A DNA stretch of 18,765 nucleotides from an uncultured Acidimicrobiaceae bacterium. GTDB taxonomy: Bacteria; Actinomycetota; Acidimicrobiia; Acidimicrobiales; Ilumatobacteraceae. A program made the translations under genes and the position numbers. The notes under the pieces are model-generated. The model did not search any database. It was not told the origin of the DNA and was given only the letters and a program-made list of their open reading frames with translations. Positions 1-8,091 of this stretch are shown piece after piece. The DNA lies in the NCBI GenBank assembly GCA_903919215.1, contig CAIXHI010000296.1, forward strand, positions 1-18,765, written 5' to 3'. Numbering within the stretch: the first letter of the stretch is position 1; each line of letters opens with the position of its first letter.

Positions 1-1
1 C

Positions 2-676
2 CACGTCGGCGACGCTCGCGAACCGGAGGTGCTGGACACGTTGTTCGCCGCTGTAGCCGAGCGTTGGGCCCGCCTCGACATCCTGGTGAACGTCGTCGGC
101 GGCACGTTCAAGGCCCCGTTCGAAGGCAGTACTCCCAAGGCCTGGGACACACTCTTGCGCACCAACCTGATGCACGTACTGCACGCCACCTCGCGCGCCA
201 TCCCGGCGATCAAGGCCGGCGGCCGCGGTGGCAGCATCATCAACATCACCACCATCGAGGGCTACCGCAGCGCACCGAACTTCGCCGTGTACTCCGCAGC
301 CAAGGCCGCCGTAGCGCAGTTCAGCCGCTCACTCTCGTTGGAACTGGCGACCGACGGCATCCGCGTGAACTGCGTGGCGCCCGACCTCGCCCCCACCCCA
401 GGGATGAAGAAGATCAGCGCCGGCGTGGAGAACTCGATGCACTACCCGCTCGGTCAGCAGGTGGCCATCCCGATGGGCCGCGCGGGAACCATGACCGACA
501 TCTCCGACGTGGTGGTGTTTCTGGCATCGGGCCTGTCGAAGTACATCACCGGCAGCACACTGCATCCGGATGGCGGCACGTTCACGTCGTCGGGTTGGTT
601 CAACTGGCCCGGATCCGGCTACGACAACACGCTGCCGATGGACGTGATGCGCTACCTCGAACAGCGCGACGCATGA
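2..676 (+). CDS. Short-chain dehydrogenase/reductase, 5'-truncated
   Basis: This is an NAD(P)-dependent SDR oxidoreductase whose N-terminal cofactor-binding part (TGxxxGxG) lies left of the window. About 224 residues are visible in the frame beginning at base 2. Seen here are the segment LVNVVGG where classical SDRs have NNAG, the strand IINITTIEG carrying the catalytic Ser/Thr region, the catalytic YSAAK (YxxxK) and the post-catalytic RVNCVAPD. The C-terminus TGSTLHPDGG is typical of SDRs. The stop overlaps the ATG of the next SDR by four bases (ATGA), so the two are co-transcribed and probably translationally coupled. The substrate is unknown; a hydroxyacyl-CoA or cyclic alcohol would suit the context. 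A GTG at 29 could be read as a start, but the frame stays open to the window edge and an SDR needs the missing Rossmann glycines, so that GTG is internal. Confidence 0.88.
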   Translation, partial: HVGDAREPEVLDTLFAAVAERWARLDILVNVVGGTFKAPFEGSTPKAWDTLLRTNLMHVLHATSRAIPAIKAGGRGGSIINITTIEGYRSAPNFAVYSAAKAAVAQFSRSLSLELATDGIRVNCVAPDLAPTPGMKKISAGVENSMHYPLGQQVAIPMGRAGTMTDISDVVVFLASGLSKYITGSTLHPDGGTFTSSGWFNWPGSGYDNTLPMDVMRYLEQRDA

Positions 677-1596
677 CCGGCGAACTGCGCTTCGACGGTC
701 GTACGGCGGTGGTCACTGGTGCCGGAGCGGGCCTCGGCCGATCGCACGCGATGCTGCTGGCGTCTCGCGGCGCGAAGGTCGTGGTCAACGACCTCCATGC
801 CGACGCGGCGCAGGGCGTGGCGGCAGAGATCAGTGCCGCCGGTGGAACCGCCATCGCTCATGCAGCCGACATCTCACAGCCCGACGGTGCCACCGACCTC
901 GTACAGACCGCCCTCGATGCGTGGGGACGCATCGACATCGTGATCAACAATGCCGGTCTGCTGCAGCCCACCGATTTCGCGGACATGACACCGGAGATCT
1001 TCGACCGGGCCTACGCGGTGAACCTGCGCGCCTCGTTCCTCGTGACACACGCGGCGTGGAAACCAATGGTGGCCCAGGGCTACGGACGGGTGGTGCACAC
1101 CTCGTCGAACTCCGGTCTGCTCGGTATCGGCGGCAGCACAGGCTATGCGTCGGCAAAGGCCGGCCTGTGGGGTTTCACCCGCAGCCTGTCGTTGGAGGCC
1201 GCGCCGCTGGGCATCCATGTGAACGCCATCGGCCCGATCGCCTTTACAGCAATGGCCCGCACCTCCCGAGTTGCACCACCGGCATGGAAGAGCGGCGAGG
1301 GCGATGCCTGGTCGAGACGCCTCGACGTCGCACTCGTCTCCCCCGCCGTCGCGTGGCTGGCGCACGAAGAATGCACGATGAACGGTCAGGTGCTCAGCGT
1401 GGCGGCCGGCCGCGTCGCCCGCTATGTGATGGGGCTCAACCACGGCTTCGTTCGAGACGCACTCACGATCGAAGATGTTCGCGATCACGACGAATTGTTG
1501 CAGCACGGGGAACCCGCAGAGTTCCCCGCGAAGGCCAACGACGAGAGCAGTGCGCTCTATCGTCGAGTGATGCCTCGTTCGGAACCCCGCAAATAG
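673..1596 (+). CDS. Short-chain dehydrogenase/reductase (MFE-2/HSD17B4-like)
   Basis: This is a complete 307-residue SDR, predicted to oxidise a hydroxyl on an acyl-CoA or alicyclic intermediate with NAD(P). It shows TGAGAGLG at residues 15-22, the VVVNDL strand end at 36-41, NNAG at 92-95, the structural Asn at 117 and the triad Ser145, Tyr158, Lys162. The ND-L after the second strand is the pattern of the dehydrogenase part of peroxisomal multifunctional enzyme 2 and of actinobacterial Hsd4A-type proteins, and points to NAD. A C-terminal extension of about 50 residues past the usual SDR core is present. The ATG overlaps the stop of the upstream SDR. Translation ends just four bases before the dyad operator at 1600, so this pair belongs to a different transcript from the LLM operon downstream. 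The family call is firm and the exact substrate is not. Confidence 0.9.
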   Translation: MTGELRFDGRTAVVTGAGAGLGRSHAMLLASRGAKVVVNDLHADAAQGVAAEISAAGGTAIAHAADISQPDGATDLVQTALDAWGRIDIVINNAGLLQPTDFADMTPEIFDRAYAVNLRASFLVTHAAWKPMVAQGYGRVVHTSSNSGLLGIGGSTGYASAKAGLWGFTRSLSLEAAPLGIHVNAIGPIAFTAMARTSRVAPPAWKSGEGDAWSRRLDVALVSPAVAWLAHEECTMNGQVLSVAAGRVARYVMGLNHGFVRDALTIEDVRDHDELLQHGEPAEFPAKANDESSALYRRVMPRSEPRK

Positions 1597-1599
1597 AAC

Positions 1600-1615
1600 T
1601 TGACAGATGTGTCGA
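1600..1615. promoter_or_regulatory. Putative TetR operator, copy a
   Basis: The site reads TTGACA GATG TGTCGA, an inverted repeat with 6-bp arms (5 of 6 positions paired) and a 4-bp spacer. It lies four bases past the SDR stop and 38 bp before the LLM oxidoreductase ATG. A TACAGT box (TAnnnT, possible -10) follows at 1617-1622. It is one of six related sites in the window. The binding protein is inferred to be the TetR regulator at 8092. Confidence 0.6.
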
Positions 1616-1653
1616 CTACAGTTCGACGGCCGCCACGTCCATAGGGAGATCCC

Positions 1654-2553
1654 ATGCAGTTCATGTTCCAGTACCCGGATTTCCACGGGACCAACGGCAG
1701 CATGCTCGACGCCGGCCCGATCACCGACGTCGCCAAGACCTGTGAGGACGCCGGCTGGAACGGCATCTCCTTCACCGAACACCCGGCCCCCGGCGCCAAG
1801 TGGCTTGATGCCGGCGGCCACCAGACGCTCGACCCGTTCGTGGCGTTGGGCGCTGCTGCGGCCGTCACCAACCGCATCAAGTTGCTCACGTACCTCACCG
1901 TCGTGCCCTACCGCAACCCGCTGATGCTGGCGAAGGCGGCAGCCACGGTCGACCTGATCTCCAACGGCCGCATGATCCTGGGTACCGGCACCGGTTACTT
2001 GAAGGGTGAGTACCGCGCGCTCGGCGTGGACATCGAAGAACGCAACACGCTGTTCGACGAGGCACTCGATGTGCTGCCCCTGCACTGGAGCGGCGAGCCG
2101 TTCAGCTACGAAGGCACCCATTTCAGCGCACGCGACGTGATCGCCCGACCCGCCCCGGTGCAGCGACCGATCCCGATCTGGATCGGCGGCAATGCCAAGC
2201 TCACGTTGCGCCGAGTCGGCGAGCGCGCCCAAGGCTGGATGCCACTGCTCGGTGACGAAGCGCTGGCCAAGACCACCCGTAGCCCGCAACTCGCCAGTAT
2301 CGACGCGATCAGCGAGCGCCTCGAGTTGCTCAAGGAGTACGCCGGCGATCGTTTCGCCTCGCTCGACCTCGTCGTGCCGTACCTCGACCAGTCGGTGTTC
2401 GAGCCGCAAGTTGATTCGAACAAACACCGCGAGCAGCTCGCCCAGATCCGTGAGCTCGGCGCAACATGGGTGGTCATTCCCGGCCCGATCGGCAACGCCC
2501 CCCTCGCCCAACACTTCCTCGAAGCCTTCGCTGCGGAGTACATCAGCAAATGA
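1654..2553 (+). CDS. LLM-class F420/FMN-dependent oxidoreductase
   Basis: This 299-residue protein has the luciferase-like monooxygenase TIM-barrel fold, which in actinobacteria usually uses F420 or FMN for hydride transfer or oxygenation. Visible family features are WNGISFTEHP near residues 35-43, the strand IKLLTYLTVVPYRNPLMLAK (about 75-94), the phosphate-loop-like region SNGRMILGTGTGYLKGEY (103-120) and the late PIPIWIGGNA strand. The start is ATG 1654, with AGGGAG six bases upstream. It is the first gene of a five-gene operon, overlapping the next ATG by four bases. It may act on a ring ketone or enone intermediate; this is inferred from the neighbours. F420 versus FMN cannot be decided by eye. 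Confidence 0.88.
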   Translation: MQFMFQYPDFHGTNGSMLDAGPITDVAKTCEDAGWNGISFTEHPAPGAKWLDAGGHQTLDPFVALGAAAAVTNRIKLLTYLTVVPYRNPLMLAKAAATVDLISNGRMILGTGTGYLKGEYRALGVDIEERNTLFDEALDVLPLHWSGEPFSYEGTHFSARDVIARPAPVQRPIPIWIGGNAKLTLRRVGERAQGWMPLLGDEALAKTTRSPQLASIDAISERLELLKEYAGDRFASLDLVVPYLDQSVFEPQVDSNKHREQLAQIRELGATWVVIPGPIGNAPLAQHFLEAFAAEYISK

Positions 2554-3716
2554 CCGCCCTTCCCGACACCAACCCGGCCAGCCAACTTTCGGCCGAGATG
2601 TTCGAGTCGCCCACCGCCTACGCGGCTGCACTTGAAGCATTCCTGTCCACCGACGAGCGGGCCACGCCCTATCTCGGCTACCGCCCGCACAGCCTGGAAG
2701 ACAGCGCTGCGCACCTCACCGGCCTGCAGGCGCTGCTGTTCGACTCCGGTTGGTCACGGCTGGGCTGGCCCGAGAGCGCAGGCGGACTCGGCGGCGACCC
2801 TCGGTTCCGCGCGGCGATGTTCCAGACCCTCTGGAACCTCGACATCCCGATCCCGGAGCCGTTCACCACACTCGAGATCCTGGTACCCGTGCTGTTGGTG
2901 TTCGCCCCGCACCTCTCGGATGCGCTGCTGCCCGGCCTGCTACGTGGCGACGACAAGTGGGCGCAGGCGTTCAGCGAACCCGATGCCGGCAGCGACCTGG
3001 CATCGCTGCGCACGAAGATGGAACCCGACGGTGACGGCTTCCGGCTCAGCGGCCAGAAGGTGTGGAGCACGTTCGGCCATCTGTCGCAGCGTTCCGTGCT
3101 GCTGGCCCGCTCGGGCGGCCCCGGACACAAGGGGTTGACGATGGTGTTGGTCGATCTCGACCAGCCCGGTATCGAAGTACGGCCGATCCGCGCCGAGGAC
3201 GGAGAGAACCACTTCTCGGAGATCTTCCTCGACAACGCGTGGGTTCCCGCCGACCGTGTCATCGGCACGCTCGGCCAGGGTTGGGCGATCGCGATGTACA
3301 TGCTCCAGTGGGAACGTGGCGCGTGGGGTTGGCTGCAGCAGGGTCGCTTCCATCAGCGTTTGCAGCAGGCCGTCGAGCTGGGCACACCGAATGCGGAGTT
3401 CGCCCAGCAGTTGGGTCATGCCTACGCAATGGCCGCGGCGCTGCGACTCACCACCAAACAGACCGTCGAGCGACTCGCCCGTGAGGAGCAGTTGGGGCCG
3501 GAAGTCTCGGTGGACAAGTTGCTGCTGATCGATGCCGAGCTGGCCACATGGGACGCGATCCGCGCGTACCTCGGGCCGCGTTTCGAGGTCGACGACACGC
3601 TGCAATGGCTGCGCCACGAGTACCTCTTCAGCCGTGCGGCCCCGATCTACGGCGGCTCGCAGGAGATCCAACGCACTCTCGTCGCCCAGCGCGTGCTGGG
3701 CATGCCCCGCGACTGA
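2550..3716 (+). CDS. Acyl-CoA dehydrogenase, large (FadE-type) subunit 1
   Basis: This 388-residue flavoenzyme subunit is predicted to introduce an alpha,beta double bond into an acyl-CoA. It carries the FAD/substrate loop SEPDAGSD at 142-149 and GQKVWST at 168-174, and ends with YGGSQEIQRTLVAQRVLG from Tyr367. The residue equal to the catalytic Glu376 of medium-chain enzymes is Gly (YGG instead of YEG). The R-x-Q-F/Y-G FAD-contact motif of homotetrameric enzymes is also missing; the next gene has it. Both points suggest a heteromeric enzyme of the FadE28/FadE29 or FadE26/FadE27 kind known from actinobacterial steroid side-chain degradation, where the base lies elsewhere in the large subunit. 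The ATG overlaps the LLM stop (ATGA). The family is clear; the substrate is inferred. Confidence 0.9.
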   Translation: MTALPDTNPASQLSAEMFESPTAYAAALEAFLSTDERATPYLGYRPHSLEDSAAHLTGLQALLFDSGWSRLGWPESAGGLGGDPRFRAAMFQTLWNLDIPIPEPFTTLEILVPVLLVFAPHLSDALLPGLLRGDDKWAQAFSEPDAGSDLASLRTKMEPDGDGFRLSGQKVWSTFGHLSQRSVLLARSGGPGHKGLTMVLVDLDQPGIEVRPIRAEDGENHFSEIFLDNAWVPADRVIGTLGQGWAIAMYMLQWERGAWGWLQQGRFHQRLQQAVELGTPNAEFAQQLGHAYAMAAALRLTTKQTVERLAREEQLGPEVSVDKLLLIDAELATWDAIRAYLGPRFEVDDTLQWLRHEYLFSRAAPIYGGSQEIQRTLVAQRVLGMPRD

Positions 3717-3739
3717 ACGACGCAGGAACGACTGACACC

Positions 3740-4705
3740 ATGATGGACACCGACACCCTCGACATGCTGCGCACCAGCCTTCGCCACGTGCTGACGGAAG
3801 CGACGAATGTGCCGCTCGCCGACCGCCTTGGCGAACTCGGTTGGGACGAGGTCGTGGCCGACGACCCGGTCACCGCGCTGCACACTCTGTTCACCCTGAA
3901 GGGCGACACGGTGTCCTCGGCCGATGCGCTCGGCCCGCGCCTCGCGGCTGCCTTGGCCGACGCGCTCGGCGACCCGCAGCTCACCACTGCGACGGTGGGC
4001 CTGGAATCGCCGTTCGGCCCGTCGTCACTCACCGACGGTTCGCTCACGGTCGATGCCGTGGTGTTCACGCCGCCGTCCGACAACCCCGTCGTGGTGCGAG
4101 TCGATGGCGAGCATCTCGCCGTGGTCGTTGGCAGCGCCCTCACGTGCACCCGTCTCACCACTACCGACGGGGAACTGGCCCAGTTCCGGCTCACCGGCAC
4201 CGTGCCGGCGGCGCAGGTGCAGTGCATCGAGGGCGCCACCGCGTCGATCGCCTGGAACGCGATGGTCACCCACGGTCGCTGGCTATTGGCCTGCGAACTG
4301 GTCGGCATCGCCCAGCACGTCACCGCCTCGGCGGCGCAGTACACCGGCGAACGCATTCAGTACGGCAAGCCGATCGGCACCTTCCAGGCGCTGCAACACC
4401 GCATCGCCACCGCGCATGTGCTGGTCGTCGGCGCTGCCCGTCTCGCCGAGCACGCTGGCCACAGCGGCGACGAATGGTCGGCACTCGTGGCCAAGGCCGT
4501 CGCCGGGCAGGCAGCCGAGACGGCGTGCACCCAGGCGCAGCAGTGCTACGGCGCGATCGGTTTCACCTGGGAACACGAGTTCCACCACTACCTTCGCCGC
4601 ACGTATGTGCTCGACCGGTTGCTGGGCGACTGGCGCAGTCTCGAGCGTGAGATCGGCAACGAGTTGATGAACTCGCGGCACGTACCGAAGATCGGCATGC
4701 TCTGA
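3740..4705 (+). CDS. Acyl-CoA dehydrogenase, small/partner subunit
   Basis: This 321-residue protein is shorter than a normal acyl-CoA dehydrogenase, and its N-terminal helical and middle beta domains are poorly conserved. It lacks the SEPxAGSD loop, but the C-terminal domain keeps ERIQYGKPIGTFQ (residues 204-216), which contacts FAD across the dimer, and the tail YGAIGFTWEHEFHHYLRR. That layout is typical of the partner subunit in alpha2beta2 FadE heterotetramers, so it should complete the active sites of the large subunit(s) encoded on either side. The start is ATG 3740, with AGGA at 3723-3726; a second in-frame ATG follows immediately. It lies 23 bp after the first large subunit and 6 bp before the second. 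Confidence 0.86.
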   Translation: MMDTDTLDMLRTSLRHVLTEATNVPLADRLGELGWDEVVADDPVTALHTLFTLKGDTVSSADALGPRLAAALADALGDPQLTTATVGLESPFGPSSLTDGSLTVDAVVFTPPSDNPVVVRVDGEHLAVVVGSALTCTRLTTTDGELAQFRLTGTVPAAQVQCIEGATASIAWNAMVTHGRWLLACELVGIAQHVTASAAQYTGERIQYGKPIGTFQALQHRIATAHVLVVGAARLAEHAGHSGDEWSALVAKAVAGQAAETACTQAQQCYGAIGFTWEHEFHHYLRRTYVLDRLLGDWRSLEREIGNELMNSRHVPKIGML

Positions 4706-4711
4706 CCCACC

Positions 4712-5938
4712 ATGGATCTCAGCTACTCCCCCGAGGCTGAGGCCTACCGCGCCAAGGTGCGGGCGTTCTTGGCCGCCAACCTGCCCGCCGATTGGCAGGG
4801 TCTTGGCGCGCTCGCTGGCGATGAGGCCGAGGAGTGGGCCGACCGCTGGCGCGACGTGATGGCCAAGAACGGCTTCCTCGGCATCACCTGGCCCAAGGAG
4901 TACGGCGGCCAGGGACTGACCAAGCTCGAGCAGGTCGTGCTCGGCGAGGAACTGGCCCGCGCTCGTGTGCCGCAGTACCGCGCTGTCGACACGACGAACA
5001 TCAAGATGCTCGGCAACACGCTGGTGAAGTGGGGCACTGAGGAGCAGAAGCAGAAATACCTGCCGCGCATCCTCTCCGGTGAGGACACCTGGGTGCAGGG
5101 TTACAGCGAGCCTGAGGCCGGCAGCGACCTGGCCAGCGTGCACTTGAAGGCCGAACTCGACGGCGACGAGTGGGTGCTGAACGGCCAGAAGATCTGGACC
5201 TCGCGGGGTATGGAAGGTACGGCCATCTTTCTGTTGGCCCGCACCGACAACACCGCCGCCAAGCATCGCGGCATCACGTTCATGCTGTGCCCGATCTCCA
5301 CGCCCGGCCTGGAAGTGCGCCCCATCCGCACCCTCACCGGCGTCGAGGAATTCTGCGAGGTGTTCCTCACCGACGTGCGCATACCTGTTGCGAACGTCGT
5401 CGGCCCGGTCAACGAAGGCTGGAAGGTGGCGAACAGCCTGCTCGGCCTGGAACGCGGCGAAGAGGCTGCCACCAACCCGATCTACTTCAAGGCCGAACTC
5501 GAGCGCGTCATCCAACTCGCTCGCGACAAGGGCCGGATCAACGACCCGATCATCCGCGACCGACTGGCCTGGTGCCACATGAAGGTCGAGATGATGCGCT
5601 TCCTCGGCTACCGCATCCTCACGGCAGTGCTGCGTGACGGTGCGCTCGGCCCCGAGGCCAGTATCTCGAAGCTGTTCTGGAGCGAGTATCACCAGGTGCT
5701 CGCCGACCTGGCGATGGAACTCCTCGGCCCGGAAGCCACCGTGCGTGAGGGTCGTCGCCCGTACAAGCACTACCGCGCCGATGAACCCGGTGCGGCGAAC
5801 AGCTCGAACTCGTGGATCGACGTGTTCCTGATGAACGCCCGCAGCGGCACCGTCTACGCAGGTACGTCGGAGATCCAACGCAACATCCTGGCGGAGAACA
5901 TCCTCGGGTTACCGAAGGAACCGCAGACCAACTCGTGA
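4712..5938 (+). CDS. Acyl-CoA dehydrogenase, large (FadE-type) subunit 2
   Basis: This 408-residue acyl-CoA dehydrogenase begins with the usual helical N-terminal domain. It contains FLGITWPKEYGG (55-66), SEPEAGSD (132-139) and GQKIWTS (158-164), and ends YAGTSEIQRNILAENILGLP from Tyr382. The medium-chain type catalytic Glu position is Ala (YAG), and no R-x-Q-F-G motif is present, so it too looks like the large half of a heteromeric enzyme. The operon therefore encodes two large subunits around one small one. The start is ATG 4712, six bases after the small-subunit stop, and its stop overlaps the GTG of the MFS gene. Oxidation of a steroid- or terpenoid-like acyl-CoA is the best guess; the substrate is not visible. 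Confidence 0.9.
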   Translation: MDLSYSPEAEAYRAKVRAFLAANLPADWQGLGALAGDEAEEWADRWRDVMAKNGFLGITWPKEYGGQGLTKLEQVVLGEELARARVPQYRAVDTTNIKMLGNTLVKWGTEEQKQKYLPRILSGEDTWVQGYSEPEAGSDLASVHLKAELDGDEWVLNGQKIWTSRGMEGTAIFLLARTDNTAAKHRGITFMLCPISTPGLEVRPIRTLTGVEEFCEVFLTDVRIPVANVVGPVNEGWKVANSLLGLERGEEAATNPIYFKAELERVIQLARDKGRINDPIIRDRLAWCHMKVEMMRFLGYRILTAVLRDGALGPEASISKLFWSEYHQVLADLAMELLGPEATVREGRRPYKHYRADEPGAANSSNSWIDVFLMNARSGTVYAGTSEIQRNILAENILGLPKEPQTNS

Positions 5939-7209
5939 GTGGCGGCGCACAGCAGGGTTCCGCACTCGGCGCGCTCAAGCACCGCGACTTCCGGCTGATC
6001 GCCGTTGGCAACATGGTGTCCCAGTTAGGTTTCTGGGGGCAGTACGTCGCCGTCGGCTGGACGGCCCGCGAACTCACCAACTCCGACTTTCTCGTCACGG
6101 TCGCATTCGGCGCACAGTGGCTGCCGGCACTGTTGCTCGGCTCATTCGCCGGCGTTGCTGCCGATCGTTACGACCGACGCAAGTTGGTGCTGTGGGGCAA
6201 CATGGCGATGGTGTTGCCGCCGGCCGTGATCGGTGTGCTGATCATGACGCATCACATCGCACTGTGGTCGCTGATCATGTTGGTGTTGCTCGGCGGTGCC
6301 GGCCAGGCCTTCACCAGCCCGGCCTCCGCTGCGTTCGTGCCCGCCCTCGTACCAGTGGACGACCTGCACTCTGCCGTCTCGCTGAACGCTGGCATGTCGA
6401 ACTCCACGCGCGTCATCGGCCCCACCATTGCCGGAGGGATCATCGCCGCATGGGGTGTCGCGTGGGGTTTCCACATCAATGCGATCAGCTTCTTCGCCGT
6501 GTCCGCCGCATGTGTGTTCGTGCGGGTAAGGCCCGTACGCGTGCATCGCGCACACACCAGCGTGGGCGCCGATCTTCGGTCCGGCGTCGACTACGTACGC
6601 CGCAATCCTGCGGTCACTCGGCTGCTGCTGTTCATCGGCTTCGAGGGGTTCTGGGTGATGCACTCGGCACTCATGCCGATCTTCGCCCGTGATGTGCTGC
6701 ATGGCAATGCCTCGACGTACGGCCTGCTGTCGTCCGGGCCGGGCCTCGGCTTCCTCATCGCGGCCGTACTCACGACGATGCTCACCGGCGCACACCACCG
6801 CCGAATGGCGCTGCGCGTGGCTTCCTTCGTCTGCACGGCCTCGATACTGCTCATCGCATGGTCACGTCACGTGGGGCTCACCGTCGCTGCGCTCAGCATG
6901 TTCGGCGTGTGTTGGATGACGATGCAGACGATCACCCTGACGATGATCATTGCCGCCACGGAGGACCAATACCGGGGCCGGGTGATGGGGCTCTACGCGA
7001 TGGTGGCGACAGGTGTGTTCCCGATCAACTCGGTGCTCGCCGGCCTACTGTCCGGATGGCTCACCGCACCCGGCACCGTCTACCTGTGTGGTGTCGCGAT
7101 GCTGGTGTTCAATCTCGTGTTCTTCGCTGGCGGCAATATGCGGATCATCCAGCGCGGCACCGACCACCCGCCTGCCGCGTCGACGGCCGGAGTCAGTACC
7201 AGCGCCTGA
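5935..7209 (+). CDS. MFS transporter
   Basis: This major facilitator superfamily membrane protein has 424 residues from the GTG start that overlaps the preceding stop (GTGA). It begins LKHRDFRLIAVGNMVSQLGFW, the pattern of MFS_3/EntS-like carriers. It has the loop 2-3 signature-like stretch GVAADRYDRRK after the second membrane segment, and about 12 hydrophobic segments by eye across the length. Being last in a beta-oxidation operon, it may import the growth substrate or export a pathway intermediate; the direction cannot be told. The frame is open upstream into the acyl-CoA dehydrogenase gene, but the overlapping GTG gives the right N-terminal length. The end lies in an 18-bp tandem repeat, convergent with the crotonase gene. 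Confidence 0.87.
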   Translation: MSGGAQQGSALGALKHRDFRLIAVGNMVSQLGFWGQYVAVGWTARELTNSDFLVTVAFGAQWLPALLLGSFAGVAADRYDRRKLVLWGNMAMVLPPAVIGVLIMTHHIALWSLIMLVLLGGAGQAFTSPASAAFVPALVPVDDLHSAVSLNAGMSNSTRVIGPTIAGGIIAAWGVAWGFHINAISFFAVSAACVFVRVRPVRVHRAHTSVGADLRSGVDYVRRNPAVTRLLLFIGFEGFWVMHSALMPIFARDVLHGNASTYGLLSSGPGLGFLIAAVLTTMLTGAHHRRMALRVASFVCTASILLIAWSRHVGLTVAALSMFGVCWMTMQTITLTMIIAATEDQYRGRVMGLYAMVATGVFPINSVLAGLLSGWLTAPGTVYLCGVAMLVFNLVFFAGGNMRIIQRGTDHPPAASTAGVSTSA

Positions 7210-7241
7210 ACTACTCCCAGCGCCTGAACTACTCCCAGCGG
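7201..7241. repeat. 18-bp tandem duplication at a convergent gene end
   Basis: The unit AGCGCCTGAACTACTCCC is present twice (7201-7218 and 7219-7236), followed by the first four bases of a third copy. The first copy holds the MFS stop (TGA 7207-7209). The second holds the crotonase stop (CTA on this strand, 7229-7231). No hairpin terminator is seen between the two convergent genes. Confidence 0.9.
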
Positions 7242-8038
7242 AAGTGCGGCTCGCGCTTCTCGAGGAACGCGATGCGCGCCTCGTCACTGTCGGCGTGGCG
7301 CTTCACTCGGCCGGTGTAGTCCTGCTCGAGGCGGTAACCCTCCTTGAGGTTCATCGGCTCGACGCGGTTGGCCGACTCCTTGGCCAGGCGCACGGCGATC
7401 GGGCTCTTCTTGGAGATCGGACGGGCGATCTTCAGCGCCGCTTCCAACAACTGCTCGGCGGGCACCACGGCCTCCAGCGAACCACGTCGGTACAACTCGT
7501 CGGCGCCGACGAACTCGCCAGTGAGGAACATCCGCTTGGCCAGGTAATGGCCGACGAAACGCTGAGCGTGACGCACACCACCGAGCACGCCAACGTTGAT
7601 CTCCGTGAGTGCGAACGTGGCTGTGTCGGCGGCCACCACTAGGTCGCAGTTGGCGATCAGCGCCACGCCGACGCCGATGTTCTTCCCCTCCACCGCACCG
7701 ATCACGGGAATACTGCAGTCCAGGATCGACCAGAAGCACTCGCGCACGACGCGTCCCGGATCCACGTGATAGCGGGCGTCGATCTGCTCGCCACCATCCT
7801 CGAAGCGACCATCGGGTCGGTACCGCTTTGGCGAGTCGTTGAGGTCGACACCGCCGCAGAACACCTTCACACCAGGGGCCGCACGCAGGATGGCGACCGA
7901 GGCCTCGCGACTGGAGCTGAGCTCGTCGAACACCTGCGCCACCTCAGCAAACGTCGCGTGGTCGAACGAGTTCACCGGCGGCCGATTCAGCGTGACGACC
8001 GCAATGCGGTCTTCGATCTCTACCTGCACATGACCCAC
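7229..8038 (-). CDS. Enoyl-CoA hydratase/isomerase family (crotonase fold) protein
   Basis: This crotonase-fold protein acts on a CoA thioester. Counted from GTG 8038 it has 269 residues. It shows IAVVTLNRPPVNSF near the N-terminus, the first oxyanion-hole segment FCGGVDL, and a second segment GKNIGVGVAL. Compared with rat enoyl-CoA hydratase, the Glu164 equivalent is kept (Glu146, in TEINVG), while the Glu144 equivalent is Ala (about 126). It may therefore be an isomerase, hydrolase or altered hydratase rather than a classic hydratase. The start is chosen because GGAGG lies five bases before GTG 8038; an in-frame GTG at 8056 would add six residues. It diverges from the tetR gene across the operator at 8070 and is probably controlled by it. 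Confidence 0.88.
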   Translation of the reverse strand: MGHVQVEIEDRIAVVTLNRPPVNSFDHATFAEVAQVFDELSSSREASVAILRAAPGVKVFCGGVDLNDSPKRYRPDGRFEDGGEQIDARYHVDPGRVVRECFWSILDCSIPVIGAVEGKNIGVGVALIANCDLVVAADTATFALTEINVGVLGGVRHAQRFVGHYLAKRMFLTGEFVGADELYRRGSLEAVVPAEQLLEAALKIARPISKKSPIAVRLAKESANRVEPMNLKEGYRLEQDYTGRVKRHADSDEARIAFLEKREPHFRWE

Positions 8039-8069
8039 GTCTGCCTCCGTTGCCACATCAGTCGGGGCC

Positions 8070-8085
8070 TTGACACTAACGTCAT
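8070..8085. promoter_or_regulatory. Putative TetR operator, copy b, in the regulator's divergent promoter
   Basis: The site reads TTGACA CTAA CGTCAT, a dyad with the central four arm positions paired. It sits between the divergent crotonase and tetR genes. A TAACGT -10-like box for tetR (8077-8082) and a TAGTGT -10-like box for the crotonase on the other strand (8078-8073) both fall inside it. Binding here would block both promoters and give autoregulation. The assignment to the adjacent regulator is inferred. Confidence 0.6.
8077..8082 (+). promoter_or_regulatory. Candidate -10 box of tetR (leaderless start)
   Basis: TAACGT matches the actinobacterial TAnnnT pattern and lies 10 bp before ATG 8092. 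That leaves room for transcription to start at or within a few bases of the ATG. No ribosome binding site precedes the ATG, which fits a leaderless mRNA. No good -35 box is seen. Confidence 0.45.
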
Positions 8086-8091
8086 GTCATC

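Noticed and set aside
1600..1622. TTGACA at 1600 taken as the -35 box of the LLM operon
   Set aside because: The only -10-like box (TACAGT) is 11 bp away, too close for a -35/-10 pair. The hexamer is better explained as an operator arm here.
874..2640. Long open frame on the - strand (588 codons) opposite the SDR and LLM genes
   Set aside because: The translation has no recognisable motif and is the low-stop antisense of GC-rich coding DNA. The + strand genes have clear family signatures and coupled starts.
4283..5878. Long open frame on the - strand (531 codons) opposite the acyl-CoA dehydrogenase genes
   Set aside because: It is antisense to clearly conserved dehydrogenase motifs and has no domain signature of its own.
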